Shown here: in pieces, positions 1 through 8,714 of the stretch
Position numbering within the stretch: position 1 is the first letter of the stretch
How the letters are laid out: every line of letters begins with the position of its first letter
Assembly: GCA_030692515.1 (NCBI GenBank)
Contig: JAUXZS010000015.1
Location: 310,001-374,000, forward strand
Length of the DNA stretch: 64,000 bases
Reading direction: 5' to 3'
Source of the DNA: Bacteroidota bacterium
GTDB lineage: Bacteria > Bacteroidota > Bacteroidia > B-17B0 > Aurantibacillaceae
Notes under the pieces: model-generated
Seen by the model: the letters and a program-made list of their open reading frames with translations, nothing else
Told to the model about the DNA's origin: nothing
The model's database searches: none
Translations under genes and position numbers: made by a program

Positions 1-16
1 ATTTAGCTTAAAAAAC

Positions 17-46
17 TTGGTACTTACACAACCTTTTCTAATTTTG
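17..46 (+). promoter_or_regulatory. Predicted promoter of icd
   Basis: A TTG at 17-19 is followed by exactly 19 nt and then TAATTTTG at 39-46. This fits the Bacteroidota housekeeping promoter (-33 TTG/TTTG, -7 TAnnTTTG). Transcription would begin near 52, giving a leader of about 30 nt before the icd ATG at 85. The in-frame GTG at 46 lies inside the -7 box, so it cannot be the translation start. Confidence 0.7.
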
Positions 47-84
47 TGAAGTATTTTCAAAAAAATCTTAAAAAGCCTAAACAC

Positions 85-1314
85 ATGAGTAAAATTAAAG
101 TAGCAAATCCCGTTGTAGAATTAGATGGGGATGAAATGACCCGTATTATCTGGAAATTTATTAAGGATAAATTAATAGTTCCGTATTTAGATATAGACAT
201 TAAATACTACGATTTAGGCATGGAGCATCGTGATGCTACAAACGACCAAGTTACAATTGATTCTGCAGAGGCAATCAAAAAATATCAAGTTGGTATTAAG
301 TGTGCTACTATCACTCCTGATGAGGCGCGTGTTGAAGAATTTAAATTAAAGCAAATGTGGAAGTCTCCTAACGGAACTATCCGTAATATTTTAGATGGTA
401 CTGTGTTTCGTGAGCCAATCGTTTGTAAAAACGTACCGCGTTTAGTGCCAAACTGGACAGCTCCTATTTGTATTGGACGTCACGCTTTTGGAGATCAATA
501 CCGCGCAACAGATTTCGTTGTTCCTGGAAAAGGAAAATTAACTATGAAGTTTGAAGGTGAAGATGGAAAAGTAATGGATTTTGAAGTTTATAATTTTAAA
601 GGTCCAGGTGTAGCAATGGGTATGTATAACACTGAAGAAAGTATCCGTGGTTTTGCACACTCTTGTTTTAATATGGCTTTAACTAAAAAATGGCCATTAT
701 ATTTATCTACAAAAAATACCATCTTAAAAAAATACGATGGTAGATTTAAAGATATTTTTGAAGAAATTTTTCAAGCAGATTACAAAGCTAAGTTTGATGC
801 AGCAGGAATTGTATACGAACATCGTTTAATTGATGACATGGTTGCTTCAGCATTAAAATGGAATGGAAATTTTGTTTGGGCTTGTAAGAATTATGATGGA
901 GATGTTCAATCAGATACTGTTGCTCAAGGTTTTGGTTCATTAGGTTTAATGACATCTGTATTAATTACTCCAGATGGTAAAGTAATGGAAGCAGAGGCAG
1001 CTCATGGTACTGTTACTCGTCACTATAGAGATCATCAAGCAGGTAAGCCAACTTCAACTAATCCAATTGCAAGTATTTTTGCATGGACAAGAGGTTTAGA
1101 GTTCCGTGGTAAATTAGATGGTAATAAAGAATTAATGCACTTTGCACAAACATTAGAAAAAGTTTGCGTTGAAACTGTTGAAAGCGGTAAAATGACAAAA
1201 GATTTAGCGGTTTGTATACATGGTAATAAAGTTAAGCATGGCGACCACTATTTATATACCGAAGAATTTTTAGCAGCTATCGATGATAATTTAAAGAAAG
1301 CTTTAGGTAAATAA
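85..1314 (+). CDS. icd: NADP-dependent isocitrate dehydrogenase
   Basis: Oxidatively decarboxylates isocitrate to 2-oxoglutarate with NADP in the TCA cycle; cytoplasmic. The 409-residue protein is of the homodimeric type also found in eukaryotes, shown by its start ([19 protein letters not shown]), the substrate-loop region [19 protein letters not shown] near residues 95-110, and [10 protein letters not shown] near residue 310, which belongs to the nucleotide-binding part. The length is normal for this type. I chose the ATG at 85, because an in-frame GTG 39 nt upstream is part of the predicted -7 box and would add a tail foreign to the family. It is monocistronic, with its own promoter and a strong terminator downstream. 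Family assignment is secure; cofactor choice is inferred from subfamily resemblance. Confidence 0.96.
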   Translation: MSKIKVANPVVELDGDEMTRIIWKFIKDKLIVPYLDIDIKYYDLGMEHRDATNDQVTIDSAEAIKKYQVGIKCATITPDEARVEEFKLKQMWKSPNGTIRNILDGTVFREPIVCKNVPRLVPNWTAPICIGRHAFGDQYRATDFVVPGKGKLTMKFEGEDGKVMDFEVYNFKGPGVAMGMYNTEESIRGFAHSCFNMALTKKWPLYLSTKNTILKKYDGRFKDIFEEIFQADYKAKFDAAGIVYEHRLIDDMVASALKWNGNFVWACKNYDGDVQSDTVAQGFGSLGLMTSVLITPDGKVMEAEAAHGTVTRHYRDHQAGKPTSTNPIASIFAWTRGLEFRGKLDGNKELMHFAQTLEKVCVETVESGKMTKDLAVCIHGNKVKHGDHYLYTEEFLAAIDDNLKKALGK

Positions 1315-1336
1315 TTTAAATTTTTATTTTTCAAGA

Positions 1337-1368
1337 AGCCTCGTTTTATAAACGGGGCTTTTTTTTTG
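1337..1368 (+). terminator. Rho-independent terminator after icd
   Basis: Arms AGCCTCGTT (1337-1345) and AACGGGGCT (1351-1359) form a 9-bp stem with one G-T pair and a 5-nt loop. A run of nine T follows. It lies 22 nt past the icd stop. Confidence 0.9.
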
Positions 1369-1381
1369 TCACGAACTATTC

Positions 1382-1414
1382 ACACCTGTCAGGTTTTTAA
1401 AACCTGACAGGTGT
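1382..1414. repeat. Perfect 16-bp inverted repeat (intergenic palindrome)
   Basis: ACACCTGTCAGGTTTT at 1382-1397 is followed by one T and then its exact reverse complement at 1399-1414. There is no T-run after it and a full terminator already lies just upstream, so it is more likely a dispersed palindromic repeat than a second terminator. I recall similar palindromes between genes of other Bacteroidota, but could not check that here. Confidence 0.75.
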
Positions 1415-1421
1415 TTGTTTT

Positions 1422-1507
1422 AATCAGTGAAATCAGTGGCTATCCTTTTCGAAAGGTAACATTAAATCCAGTTTAGTGCTAATTAGTGAAATTAGTGGCT
1501 ATCCTTT
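1422..1507. repeat. Two imperfect 27-nt direct repeats
   Basis: Copies at 1422-1448 and 1481-1507 match in 25 of 27 positions; the core is AATCAGTGAAATCAGTGGC, with C to T changes in the second copy. Each copy is itself a near-duplication of an AATCAGTG unit. The second copy overlaps the stop codon of the minus-strand gene at 1506. Shorter look-alikes occur near 7971 and 19955. Confidence 0.6.
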
Positions 1508-1913
1508 ATTGATATTCATTCAAATACATTTTACAAAAGCGTTCAAAGTATTGTTTTATATCACTTCTTAAATCAGTCAAACTTTCTTTTATTTCTATGT
1601 CGGGAATTTTAAAATTGTAATTAAATTTTAAAGCGGCTTTAAATTCTTTTTCAATAAAAGTATTAGCATTTGCACTTAAACTTATGATATAGTCAAATTC
1701 GTAGCTGTGTAACTCGCTTAAAGAATAAATAATGTTAAACTCCTGCGTAATAGTATCCTCTTTAAGAAGCTCAATTACGGCCCCATTAATAGGTTTTGCG
1801 TCAATCCCAAAACTGTAAACTTCAGCTTTACATTTCTTGAATCTATCAATATAAGCCGCCGCTAGCGGACTTAATATCGAATTTGTATCACAAACAACTA
1901 GTACTTTTTTCAC
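1506..1913 (-). CDS. Degenerate low-molecular-weight protein tyrosine phosphatase-like protein
   Basis: The fold of low-molecular-weight phosphatases/ArsC is suggested by a beta strand ending in a cysteine (VLVVCDTNSILSPLAAAYI), a following GIDAKPINGAVIELL stretch, FDYIISLS and a late IPDI where the family has the general-acid Asp region. The catalytic CX5R(S/T) loop is broken: the Arg position is Leu (C-DTNSI-L-S), so phosphatase activity is doubtful and a binding role is possible. I start it at GTG 1913, which puts the cysteine at residue 8 as in the family and directly follows a TACATTTG box (1925-1918). An ATG at 1964 would add 17 residues encoded across that box. It is divergent from rnr with very little space between. 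Confidence 0.6.
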   Translation of the reverse strand: MKKVLVVCDTNSILSPLAAAYIDRFKKCKAEVYSFGIDAKPINGAVIELLKEDTITQEFNIIYSLSELHSYEFDYIISLSANANTFIEKEFKAALKFNYNFKIPDIEIKESLTDLRSDIKQYFERFCKMYLNEYQ

Positions 1914-1917
1914 CCTA

Positions 1918-1925
1918 CAAATGTA
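1918..1925 (-). promoter_or_regulatory. Possible -7 box for the phosphatase-like gene
   Basis: TACATTTG on the minus strand (1925-1918) is an exact TAnnTTTG match ending 4 nt before GTG 1913. A start of transcription at or next to the GTG would make the message leaderless. No clear -33 element was seen. Confidence 0.4.
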
Positions 1926-1993
1926 CACAACCTTGTTAATAATCCCTTCTAGTATTGTTTCCATTTTTAAAGCTTTAACTTTACCTTTAAAAT

Positions 1994-4336
1994 ATGTCTA
2001 GAAACAAAAAACCTAAACGTTATTTATTTGAAGAAGTTTTAGACTTTTTAAAACATAACGATACAAAAATATTTAATTACAAGCAGCTTGGTGCTGCCAT
2101 GGAAATAAACACCGAAGGCGAACGATTAGAATTGATAAGTGTATTAGAATCTCTTAAACAGCAAGGTTTTGTTGTTGAAACAGAAACTGGTAAATATCAA
2201 ATAAAAGATAGTAAACAATATCTCACCGGAACAATCGATTTTACTACTCAAGGAACAGCATTTGTTGTTTTTAGCGAAACCGAAGATGATATTTATATTC
2301 CTCAATATAAAACACGCGATGCTTTACAGGGCGATCTTGTAAAAGTAATTCTTTCTCAAAAAAGGAGTGGTAAGCGTAAAGAAGGCGAAGTGGTTGAAGT
2401 TATTAAACGTGCTAAAACAGAATTTGTTGGTACAATAAAAATTAATCCAAAGTTTGCTTTTGTAATTCCTGATAGCCATAAAATTCACGTAGATTTTTTC
2501 ATCAATAGCAGAGATATTAATCATGCAGAGGATGGACAAAAAGTAAAAATAAAATTTAAAGAGTGGCGTTCTGGAGATCAAAATCCTACTGCTGTTGTAG
2601 ATGAAGTGTTTGGATTTCCGGGTGTTCATAAAACTGAGATGAACGCTATTATGGCGGAGTATGGTTTACCAGAGCATTTTCCGGAAGCGGTGGAAAATGC
2701 AGCAAAAAAAATATCTACCACTATTACGCAAGAAGAAATTGCAAAACGTAGAGATTTTAGAGATATAACAACATTTACAATCGACCCTGTAGATGCAAAA
2801 GATTTTGATGATGCTTTGTCTATTCAAAAATTAGAAAATGGATTTTGGGAAGTTGGTGTTCATATTGCAGATGTTACTCATTTTTTAAAAGTTGGTAACA
2901 TCTTGGACGATGAAGCCGTAGAAAGAGCAACCAGTGTTTACTTGGTGGATAGAGTTATTCCAATGTTGCCAGAGGTGTTAAGTAATTTTGCTTGCTCTTT
3001 ACGTCCGAACGAAGAAAAATATTGTTTTAGCGCAGTGTTTCAATTGGATGAAAATGCAGATATTCATTCGCAATGGTTTGGTAAAACTGTAATCAATAGT
3101 GATAAGCGTTTTGCTTATGAAGATGTGCAAACTATCATTGAAACAGAAGAGGGAGAATATAAAGACGAGATTTTATTATTAGATCGCTTAGCAAAAAAAT
3201 TACGTGCAGAGCGTACAAAAAGAGGTTCTATCTTTTTTGATAAAGCCGAAGTAAAATTTAATTTAGATGATGAGGGAAATCCGATTGGTGTATTTTTTAA
3301 GGCGCAAAAAGATGCACATAAATTAATTGAAGACTTTATGTTGCTTGCAAACAGAACAGTTGCAGAGTTTTTAGGCAGGGGTGGTAAAAATGATGAAAAT
3401 CCTCAGCATCAAAATCAAAAGAAAAAAGACGATCCAAAAAATTTATGTGTTTACCGTATTCACGATGTGCCAAGTGATGAAAAAATGCAGGAGTTAAGTG
3501 CTTTTGTTGCACGCTTTGGTTACGATATGCAATTGGGTGGTAAGCAAAAATCGGCACAAGCAATTAATAAATTATTGGTTGATGTAAAAAATAAAAAAGA
3601 GCAGGGCATGATTGAAATGCTTGCTGTGCGTAGCATGCCTAAAGCAATTTACACCACTAAAAATGCAGGGCACTATGGTTTAGGTTTTGAGTATTACACG
3701 CACTTTACTTCGCCTATTCGTCGTTACCCCGATGTAATGGTGCATCGTTTATTAGAGGCGCGTTTAAATGGAACAAAGTATTCTACTCAAGAAGAATTAG
3801 AATTGTTATGTAAACACAGTAGCGACCAGGAACGCACTGCGGCAGAAGCAGAGAGAGCTTCTGTAAAATACAAACAAGTGGAGTTCATGAAAGATAAAGT
3901 TGGCGAAACCTTTGATGCTATTATTAGTGGCGTTACCGAATGGGGAATTTATGCTGAAATTATTGAGAACAGATGCGAGGGGATGATAAAGAGCAGAGAT
4001 TTAAAAGGAGACCATTATACTTTTGATGCCGAGGCGTACCGATATGTTGGACGTAATTCAGGGAAAGTATTTGCGCTTGGAGATCAGGTAAAAATTATTG
4101 TGGTGGATGCGGACTTAGTTAAAAAACAATTGAATTTTAGATTTGCCGAAATGGAAGGAGAAGTTAGCCATTCTGATTTTGGAGATAAACGTTCAAATTT
4201 TGACAGAAGTAAATCAAGGTCCAAAGGAAGCAGTAGTTCTAGAGGTGGAGATAAAAGTAGTTCGAGCTATGGGGATAAAAATAAATCCAGATCTGGCGAT
4301 AATAAAAATAGTGGCAATAAAAAAAGAAGAAGATGA
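1994..4336 (+). CDS. rnr: Ribonuclease R
   Basis: A processive 3'-5' exoribonuclease that degrades structured RNA in mRNA turnover and rRNA quality control; cytoplasmic. Domains in order: winged-helix-like N-terminus (about 1-70), two cold-shock/OB domains (about 74-205), RNB catalytic domain (about 255-600) with the magnesium-binding signature DPVDAKDFDDAL near 263-274, and an S1 RNA-binding domain (about 634-720, beginning GETFDAIISGVTEWGIY). The last 50 or so residues are a low-complexity Ser/Lys/Arg/Gly tail ending KKRRR, a common RNA-binding extension. The length of 780 residues is typical. The stop overlaps the start of the next gene (ATGA), so the two are probably translated together. 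A TACCTTTA box lies just upstream of the ATG. Confidence 0.96.
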   Translation: MSRNKKPKRYLFEEVLDFLKHNDTKIFNYKQLGAAMEINTEGERLELISVLESLKQQGFVVETETGKYQIKDSKQYLTGTIDFTTQGTAFVVFSETEDDIYIPQYKTRDALQGDLVKVILSQKRSGKRKEGEVVEVIKRAKTEFVGTIKINPKFAFVIPDSHKIHVDFFINSRDINHAEDGQKVKIKFKEWRSGDQNPTAVVDEVFGFPGVHKTEMNAIMAEYGLPEHFPEAVENAAKKISTTITQEEIAKRRDFRDITTFTIDPVDAKDFDDALSIQKLENGFWEVGVHIADVTHFLKVGNILDDEAVERATSVYLVDRVIPMLPEVLSNFACSLRPNEEKYCFSAVFQLDENADIHSQWFGKTVINSDKRFAYEDVQTIIETEEGEYKDEILLLDRLAKKLRAERTKRGSIFFDKAEVKFNLDDEGNPIGVFFKAQKDAHKLIEDFMLLANRTVAEFLGRGGKNDENPQHQNQKKKDDPKNLCVYRIHDVPSDEKMQELSAFVARFGYDMQLGGKQKSAQAINKLLVDVKNKKEQGMIEMLAVRSMPKAIYTTKNAGHYGLGFEYYTHFTSPIRRYPDVMVHRLLEARLNGTKYSTQEELELLCKHSSDQERTAAEAERASVKYKQVEFMKDKVGETFDAIISGVTEWGIYAEIIENRCEGMIKSRDLKGDHYTFDAEAYRYVGRNSGKVFALGDQVKIIVVDADLVKKQLNFRFAEMEGEVSHSDFGDKRSNFDRSKSRSKGSSSSRGGDKSSSSYGDKNKSRSGDNKNSGNKKRRR

Positions 4337-5124
4337 GAAAGAGTTTAATTTTAATTTTTTTATGCGTTTCAATTTTTGGGTTTTCTCAAACAATTAAAAC
4401 AGACTTAGTTTATAAAATAAACGAGCCCTTAAAAAAAACAGATAAAGCAGCTCCGTTATTAATTATGTTGCATGGTTATGGTAGTAACGAAGAGGATTTG
4501 TTTGATATTGCAAAAGCTTTAGACCCGCGTTTTATGGTGATTTCTTTACGTGGTCCACAAGCATTGGTAGATGGAGGATTTTGTTGGTATGAATTGGAAC
4601 GAATACAGGATAAACCTTTTAAGTATGATTACAACAAAGCAAAAGAAAGTAGAATAAAAGTTTTATCCTTTATAAGTAATGCTTGTAAAACGCTCGCGCT
4701 GGATAGTAATAATGTTTTTGTAATGGGTTTTAGCCAAGGGGCAATTTTGGCCTATGATATTTCGTTAGCGGCGCCAAAAAAAATTAAAGGTGTTTTGGCT
4801 TTAAGTGGAAAGATGATGGAGGAATCTAAAAATTTAAAAACCGATTGGAAAACTGCTGCGAAAACAAAATATTTTATTGCTCACGGCAATTCAGATAACG
4901 TTATAAAAATTTCTGAAGCCGATAGCGTTGTAAGTTTTTTCAAATCAAAAAAAATAAAAGAGGTAAGCTTTAATAATTACGAAATGCCACACTCTATTAA
5001 TGGCGCAGAATTAAACGACATTAAACGTTGGTTAAAAAAAGCCATCGACCCGCCAGAAAAAGCAATTGCTGCTCCAACTTCTACTTTAGCACCAATAAAA
5101 ACGGAAGAGAAGAAAAAAAGATAA
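4333..5124 (+). CDS. Exported alpha/beta hydrolase (carboxylesterase/phospholipase type)
   Basis: A serine hydrolase of the small carboxylesterase/phospholipase family, expected to cleave ester bonds outside the inner membrane. An N-terminal signal peptide (about residues 1-18, ending GFSQ) is followed by LIMLHGYGSNEED (oxyanion region), the nucleophile elbow GFSQG with Ser134, a likely acid Asp188 in AHGNSDNVI, and His220 in MPHSI, so the triad is complete. Its ATG overlaps the rnr stop by four bases (ATGA), indicating translational coupling. The C-terminal 20 residues are Pro/Ala/Lys-rich and not part of the fold. The substrate cannot be told from the sequence. Confidence 0.85.
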   Translation: MRKSLILIFLCVSIFGFSQTIKTDLVYKINEPLKKTDKAAPLLIMLHGYGSNEEDLFDIAKALDPRFMVISLRGPQALVDGGFCWYELERIQDKPFKYDYNKAKESRIKVLSFISNACKTLALDSNNVFVMGFSQGAILAYDISLAAPKKIKGVLALSGKMMEESKNLKTDWKTAAKTKYFIAHGNSDNVIKISEADSVVSFFKSKKIKEVSFNNYEMPHSINGAELNDIKRWLKKAIDPPEKAIAAPTSTLAPIKTEEKKKR

Positions 5125-5136
5125 GTATTAATTGTT

Positions 5137-5592
5137 ATGGAGGATAAATTTCAATTTAGCAACAAAAATCAGCTTTATTTCAATGCGTTTCTTTTATCAG
5201 CATGCCTAATAATAATGTTTTATATAATTGAAAAATATTTTTATTCAATTATTTTAATACCATTGGATATTGTAATCTTATCATTTATTCGTACAATAAT
5301 TTTCAAAGAATCTAGTGTCAGTTTAATTAATAATGTAAATTTCAAAAAAGGAACTTTGGAATTTAGTTATGATGATATAAAGGAAGTTAGCCCTTTGACT
5401 AGACCATCAGGCTTTAAAATTAAATTCAAAAGCGGAGTTAGCTCAGAATTTTTTTTCACAATTGGCGACGAATTAAAACCATTTTATACTTTATTGCTGA
5501 AAAACAAAGTAAATGTAAATCCTAAAGATTTTACCTATCTGTCAGATTTACTTTTCGAGATAAAAAAAGAGTTGAATAAAAAGCAAAATTAG
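5137..5592 (+). CDS. Hypothetical membrane protein
   Basis: I do not recognise this 151-residue protein. Two hydrophobic segments, about residues 15-33 and 36-52, form a tight helical hairpin, followed by a soluble, strand-rich part (about 62-150) that resembles the small pleckstrin-like domains found after such hairpins in bacterial membrane proteins; that comparison is by pattern only. It follows the esterase gene after 12 nt on the same strand and may be the last gene of the rnr operon. After it comes a repeat-filled intergenic region. Confidence 0.6.
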   Translation: MEDKFQFSNKNQLYFNAFLLSACLIIMFYIIEKYFYSIILIPLDIVILSFIRTIIFKESSVSLINNVNFKKGTLEFSYDDIKEVSPLTRPSGFKIKFKSGVSSEFFFTIGDELKPFYTLLLKNKVNVNPKDFTYLSDLLFEIKKELNKKQN

Positions 5593-5635
5593 TGTTTGGA
5601 GATAACGGTCATTTCGAGGGTTTTTCACCCGAAGC

Positions 5636-5653
5636 ACCCGATAGCTATCGGGT
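5636..5653. repeat. 18-bp perfect palindrome
   Basis: ACCCGATAGCTATCGGGT is its own reverse complement. The inner 14 bases (CCGATAGCTATCGG) recur exactly inside the hemF reading frame at 23996-24009. This is a dispersed palindrome rather than a terminator, since no T-run follows. Confidence 0.75.
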
Positions 5654-5683
5654 CTCAAACAAAGTATTTTTCAATTAAACAAT

Positions 5684-5785
5684 TGTCATTTCGAAGGCTT
5701 CTCAATTAAAGAATAGAGCCTGAGAAATCTGACCTGAACTACATTAAATTTATAAAAATAGATTTCTCCTACCGTCGAAATGACA
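5684..5785. repeat. 102-bp element with 11-bp terminal inverted repeats
   Basis: TGTCATTTCGA at 5684-5694 and its exact complement TCGAAATGACA at 5775-5785 bound the element. A nested inverted repeat, GAGAAATCT (5722-5730) and AGATTTCTC (5760-5768), lies inside. A further GTCATTTCGA half-copy lies at 5608-5617. The right end (5760-5785) recurs with one change at 16328-16353. It has no coding capacity, consistent with a non-autonomous MITE/REP-like repeat. Confidence 0.75.
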
Positions 5786-5879
5786 GAATTAAGTATTGTC
5801 TCAATAGCGTGGATTTGTAATAATGTAAATACGCACTAACAAGTGCTCATGTTTTTCTTCACAAACAAAGTATTACTAA

Positions 5880-6563
5880 TTAAAACCTATAAATTAAAAA
5901 TAGGGCAGTTGGGGCCTGTAGTCCAAAATTAATTGGTAAGGAGGTTGTGTTTGTTCCAGAAGGTTGTTGACCAGCAGATGTTGTGATGGTTCGGCTTTTA
6001 TTGACGGATACTTGAAAATTAAAATAAAACTCTGTTCCTATTTTCACATATTTATTAAGAGAATAAAGTAAACCTCCTCTTAGTGCAGGACCAAAGAAAA
6101 ATTTTGTTGTTTTTGAATTTGTCTCTGGGTTATTAATCGTTTGCACTAATTTTGTTTTTAATTTTTGCTCGGTATATCCTAAACCAACTTCAAACCCTAC
6201 AAAAGGTATAAATGTTTCTTCCTGATAAAACTTTTTTTCAATGCCAACTCTGCCAGTAACATTTATTCTATCGTCTGAAATTTCTACTACGCCATCATTT
6301 GAAAAATTATTGCTGGCTGATAAGCCAGTGCCAATCACCATACCGTTTCCGTTTTGTTTGTAGTTAAACGAATAGCTAAATAAGTACGGGTTTGAATTAA
6401 AAGAGTTACTGTTAAAATTTAAAAATTGTTGTAATAATAAATTTGCCTGAACGCCTACATAGTGGTATTTAGTCCTATAAGACCTTACAAGCGAGTCGGT
6501 ATCTTCTTGTGAAATTAAATTAATTGAAATTATACAAAAGAAGAGAAAAAATACTTTACGCAT
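5880..6563 (-). CDS. Outer-membrane beta-barrel protein, function unknown
   Basis: A 227-residue exported protein with an N-terminal signal peptide (about 1-18, ending LISQ), alternating polar/hydrophobic strands, many Gly/Tyr/Phe residues, and a terminal aromatic (IYRF at the C-terminus) as expected of proteins inserted by the BAM machinery. It follows the cytochrome c peroxidase gene after 3 nt and is probably co-transcribed with it from the promoter at 7887-7858. The pairing suggests a shared envelope role, but no substrate or enzymatic motif is visible. Confidence 0.75.
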   Translation of the reverse strand: MRKVFFLFFCIISINLISQEDTDSLVRSYRTKYHYVGVQANLLLQQFLNFNSNSFNSNPYLFSYSFNYKQNGNGMVIGTGLSASNNFSNDGVVEISDDRINVTGRVGIEKKFYQEETFIPFVGFEVGLGYTEQKLKTKLVQTINNPETNSKTTKFFFGPALRGGLLYSLNKYVKIGTEFYFNFQVSVNKSRTITTSAGQQPSGTNTTSLPINFGLQAPTALFLIYRF

Positions 6564-6566
6564 ACA

Positions 6567-7793
6567 CTACGACTTTTTAAACGGATTCGAATACATTGGA
6601 GAAGTTAAAAAATCGTCGTTTTTTAAAGTCTTTAAAAAGGCAACAATTGCATCTCTCTCAATTGTACTAATGTTTAAATTTTTAACAGAGCCGTTCAAAT
6701 TTCTAAACATTGGCGCTAATGTACGTGTATCGTTTATGCCATGACTGTAATGTTCAACAACACTCTCAAGAGTTGCAAATCTTCCATCGTGCATGTATGG
6801 CGCTGTTACAGCAATGTTCTGTAACGTTGGCACTTTAAAAACGCCTTTATCGCCACCAATATTTGTTATAGCTCCTAATCCTTGGTCTTTTGGTGTCGCA
6901 TCTAAACCAATATTAAACATAAACGTTATTTTCTCACCACTAGGCATTGTAACAACTGGTGTGCTTCCTCCTTGATATCCACCATTAGGAACAAAAACTG
7001 TAGTGGCAACTGGTGCTAATGGGTCGTGGCAAGTTGCACAATTATATTTTTCGTGAAATAATTTTTTACCTGTTTTTTCAAAAGCTGTTAAATGAGCATC
7101 TTGATTTGATTGTGATTGTGCTGAACTTGTAGAAGGTGAATTTTCAGCCTTAGTATTTAAGCATGCTAAAAAACCCTGTAAGGCAAAAGCTATTTTTTCC
7201 TGAGTAATTTCGTTGTTACCGTAAGCTTTATTAAACAAATCTACATAGTAATTAGTAGCTTTTAAGGTCTGAATTAAGGTAGCAAAATCTGGCATATTCA
7301 TCTCCTTATGATTAACAACAGGATTTAAAACCATGTCTGCCATACTGCGTTGGCGACCATCCCAAAACAACAATATTTCTTCTTGATTTGTTCGATTTGG
7401 AAAAGAACCGTTTATAGAATCTATAACGTCAACTTTAAAGCCTTTAAGACCTTGAATAGAAGGTGAGTTTCTTGTTAGTTCATGTCCATCTGCACCTCTA
7501 TTAAATTTCACATTATCGGCAAAGGCAAACTCTTGTTTGTGACAACTACCACAAGATGTTGTTTTATTACCAGATAATTTTTTATCGAAAAATAAAACTC
7601 TGCCTAAAGTTGCTAAATCGCTATTAACACCATGCTTTTTGGCGTAGTCATGTGTTTGAGAGGGTAGTACAGGTTCACTATATTCATCTTCCGGGTTTTG
7701 ACCGAAAGAGTAACTCTCTTTTTTACAAGAGTATAATACCACCGCAAAAGCAACTAGTATTAGTGAAAACAGGATGAAGCCACTTTTTTTCAT
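6567..7793 (-). CDS. Di-haem cytochrome c peroxidase family lipoprotein
   Basis: Periplasm-facing di-haem enzyme of the CcpA/MauG family, which reduces hydrogen peroxide or carries out related oxidations. Two c-type haem sites are present: CGSCH (Cys81, Cys84, His85) and CATCH (Cys252, Cys255, His256). Family signatures GRVLFFDKKLSGNKTTSC, NRTNQEEILLFWDGR and APYMHDGRFATLESVVEHY are visible. The N-terminus is a lipoprotein signal with lipobox VLYSC (Cys23), so it is probably anchored to a membrane. Residues about 218-232 form a Ser/Gln-rich insertion just before the second haem. It is the first gene of a two-gene unit with the outer-membrane protein downstream. Whether it is a true peroxidase or a MauG-like oxidase is not settled. 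Confidence 0.9.
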   Translation of the reverse strand: MKKSGFILFSLILVAFAVVLYSCKKESYSFGQNPEDEYSEPVLPSQTHDYAKKHGVNSDLATLGRVLFFDKKLSGNKTTSCGSCHKQEFAFADNVKFNRGADGHELTRNSPSIQGLKGFKVDVIDSINGSFPNRTNQEEILLFWDGRQRSMADMVLNPVVNHKEMNMPDFATLIQTLKATNYYVDLFNKAYGNNEITQEKIAFALQGFLACLNTKAENSPSTSSAQSQSNQDAHLTAFEKTGKKLFHEKYNCATCHDPLAPVATTVFVPNGGYQGGSTPVVTMPSGEKITFMFNIGLDATPKDQGLGAITNIGGDKGVFKVPTLQNIAVTAPYMHDGRFATLESVVEHYSHGINDTRTLAPMFRNLNGSVKNLNISTIERDAIVAFLKTLKNDDFLTSPMYSNPFKKS

Positions 7794-7857
7794 TTCCTTA
7801 TTGGTTAAATTCGTTATTGTAATAAAACGGAGATACTTTAATATTATTACTTATATA

Positions 7858-7887
7858 CGAATTTATTAAAAATAAATGACAAAACAA
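7858..7887 (-). promoter_or_regulatory. Predicted promoter of the peroxidase/outer-membrane pair
   Basis: On the minus strand TTG (7887-7885) is followed by 19 nt and TAAATTCG (7865-7858). This matches the TTG-N19-TAnnTTCG form also seen upstream of the helicase gene (21664-21693). The leader to the ATG at 7793 would be about 60 nt. Confidence 0.5.
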
Positions 7888-8003
7888 CTTTCCCAAAAAT
7901 TAAATAAAGGGTCTGTATTTAAAGACAATTTCTAATGATTTTGGACACTTTAAGAGGATTTATCGCTATAATTAGTGGCAATTGAAGATAAATGAATCGT
8001 TAG

Positions 8004-8714
8004 CTAAAAGTTAAATTTCTCCATCTCTAAGCTTGCTACATTAAAAATAAATAAAGTGTTAATAGAAATGTTTTGCTCTAAAATTACATTCAAGGTGTTT
8101 TGTGCCATCATACTTCCAATAACAGCAGGAATAGTGCCTAACACCCCATTTTCAGAACAATTAGGAACATCTTCCGCACTTGGTGGTTCAGGAAATATAT
8201 CGCGTAAATTTTTGCTGCCTTTATAATTAAAAACTGCCAACTGACCTTGGTAGTCTAAAATGCTACCATAAATTAAAGGCTTATTTAGTTTTACACAAAT
8301 ATCATTTACAACATAGCGCGTCAAAAAATTATCGCAACCATCGATAACAATATCATAATCAGATAAAACAGATTCTGCATTTATATCATTCAATAAAACA
8401 CGATGAGGTATTAGTTTAACGTAAGGATTTTGTGCAGATAATTTTTCTATAGCTACTTCTACTTTAAGTTTACCAATATCTTTTTGAGAATATAAAACCT
8501 GGCGGTGTAAATTTGATTCCTCTACGGTGTCAAAATCAATTACACCAATCGTTCCAACACCAACCGATACTAAATATTGTAACACGGGGCAGCCCAAGCC
8601 ACCGGCGCCAACTACAGCTACTTTAGCTTTTTTAATTTTTATTTGACCATTTATACCAATATCATCAAGCATTATTTGCTTTTGATACCTTTTAAATTCT
8701 TCTTTACTCAACAT
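8004..8714 (-). CDS. thiF: ThiF/MoeB/HesA family sulfur-carrier adenylyltransferase
   Basis: Adenylates the C-terminal glycine of the sulfur carrier ThiS so that it can be thiocarboxylated for thiazole synthesis. The Rossmann ATP loop is VVGAGGLGCPV (Gly36-Gly41), followed by DFDTVEESNLHRQ (residues 61-72) and the FPEPP signature. In relatives a CxxC zinc pair precedes FPEPP; here that site reads NLRDIFPEPP, and only one cysteine (Cys186 in NCSENGVLG) remains of the second pair, so the structural zinc site looks lost. The 236-residue length is near the family minimum. It is the last gene of the thiamine operon, abutting thiH with no gap. Confidence 0.87.
   Translation of the reverse strand: MLSKEEFKRYQKQIMLDDIGINGQIKIKKAKVAVVGAGGLGCPVLQYLVSVGVGTIGVIDFDTVEESNLHRQVLYSQKDIGKLKVEVAIEKLSAQNPYVKLIPHRVLLNDINAESVLSDYDIVIDGCDNFLTRYVVNDICVKLNKPLIYGSILDYQGQLAVFNYKGSKNLRDIFPEPPSAEDVPNCSENGVLGTIPAVIGSMMAQNTLNVILEQNISINTLFIFNVASLEMEKFNF

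Noticed and set aside
46-84. Upstream GTG start for isocitrate dehydrogenase
   Set aside because: The GTG is the end of the -7 box TAATTTTG and would lie upstream of the predicted transcription start.
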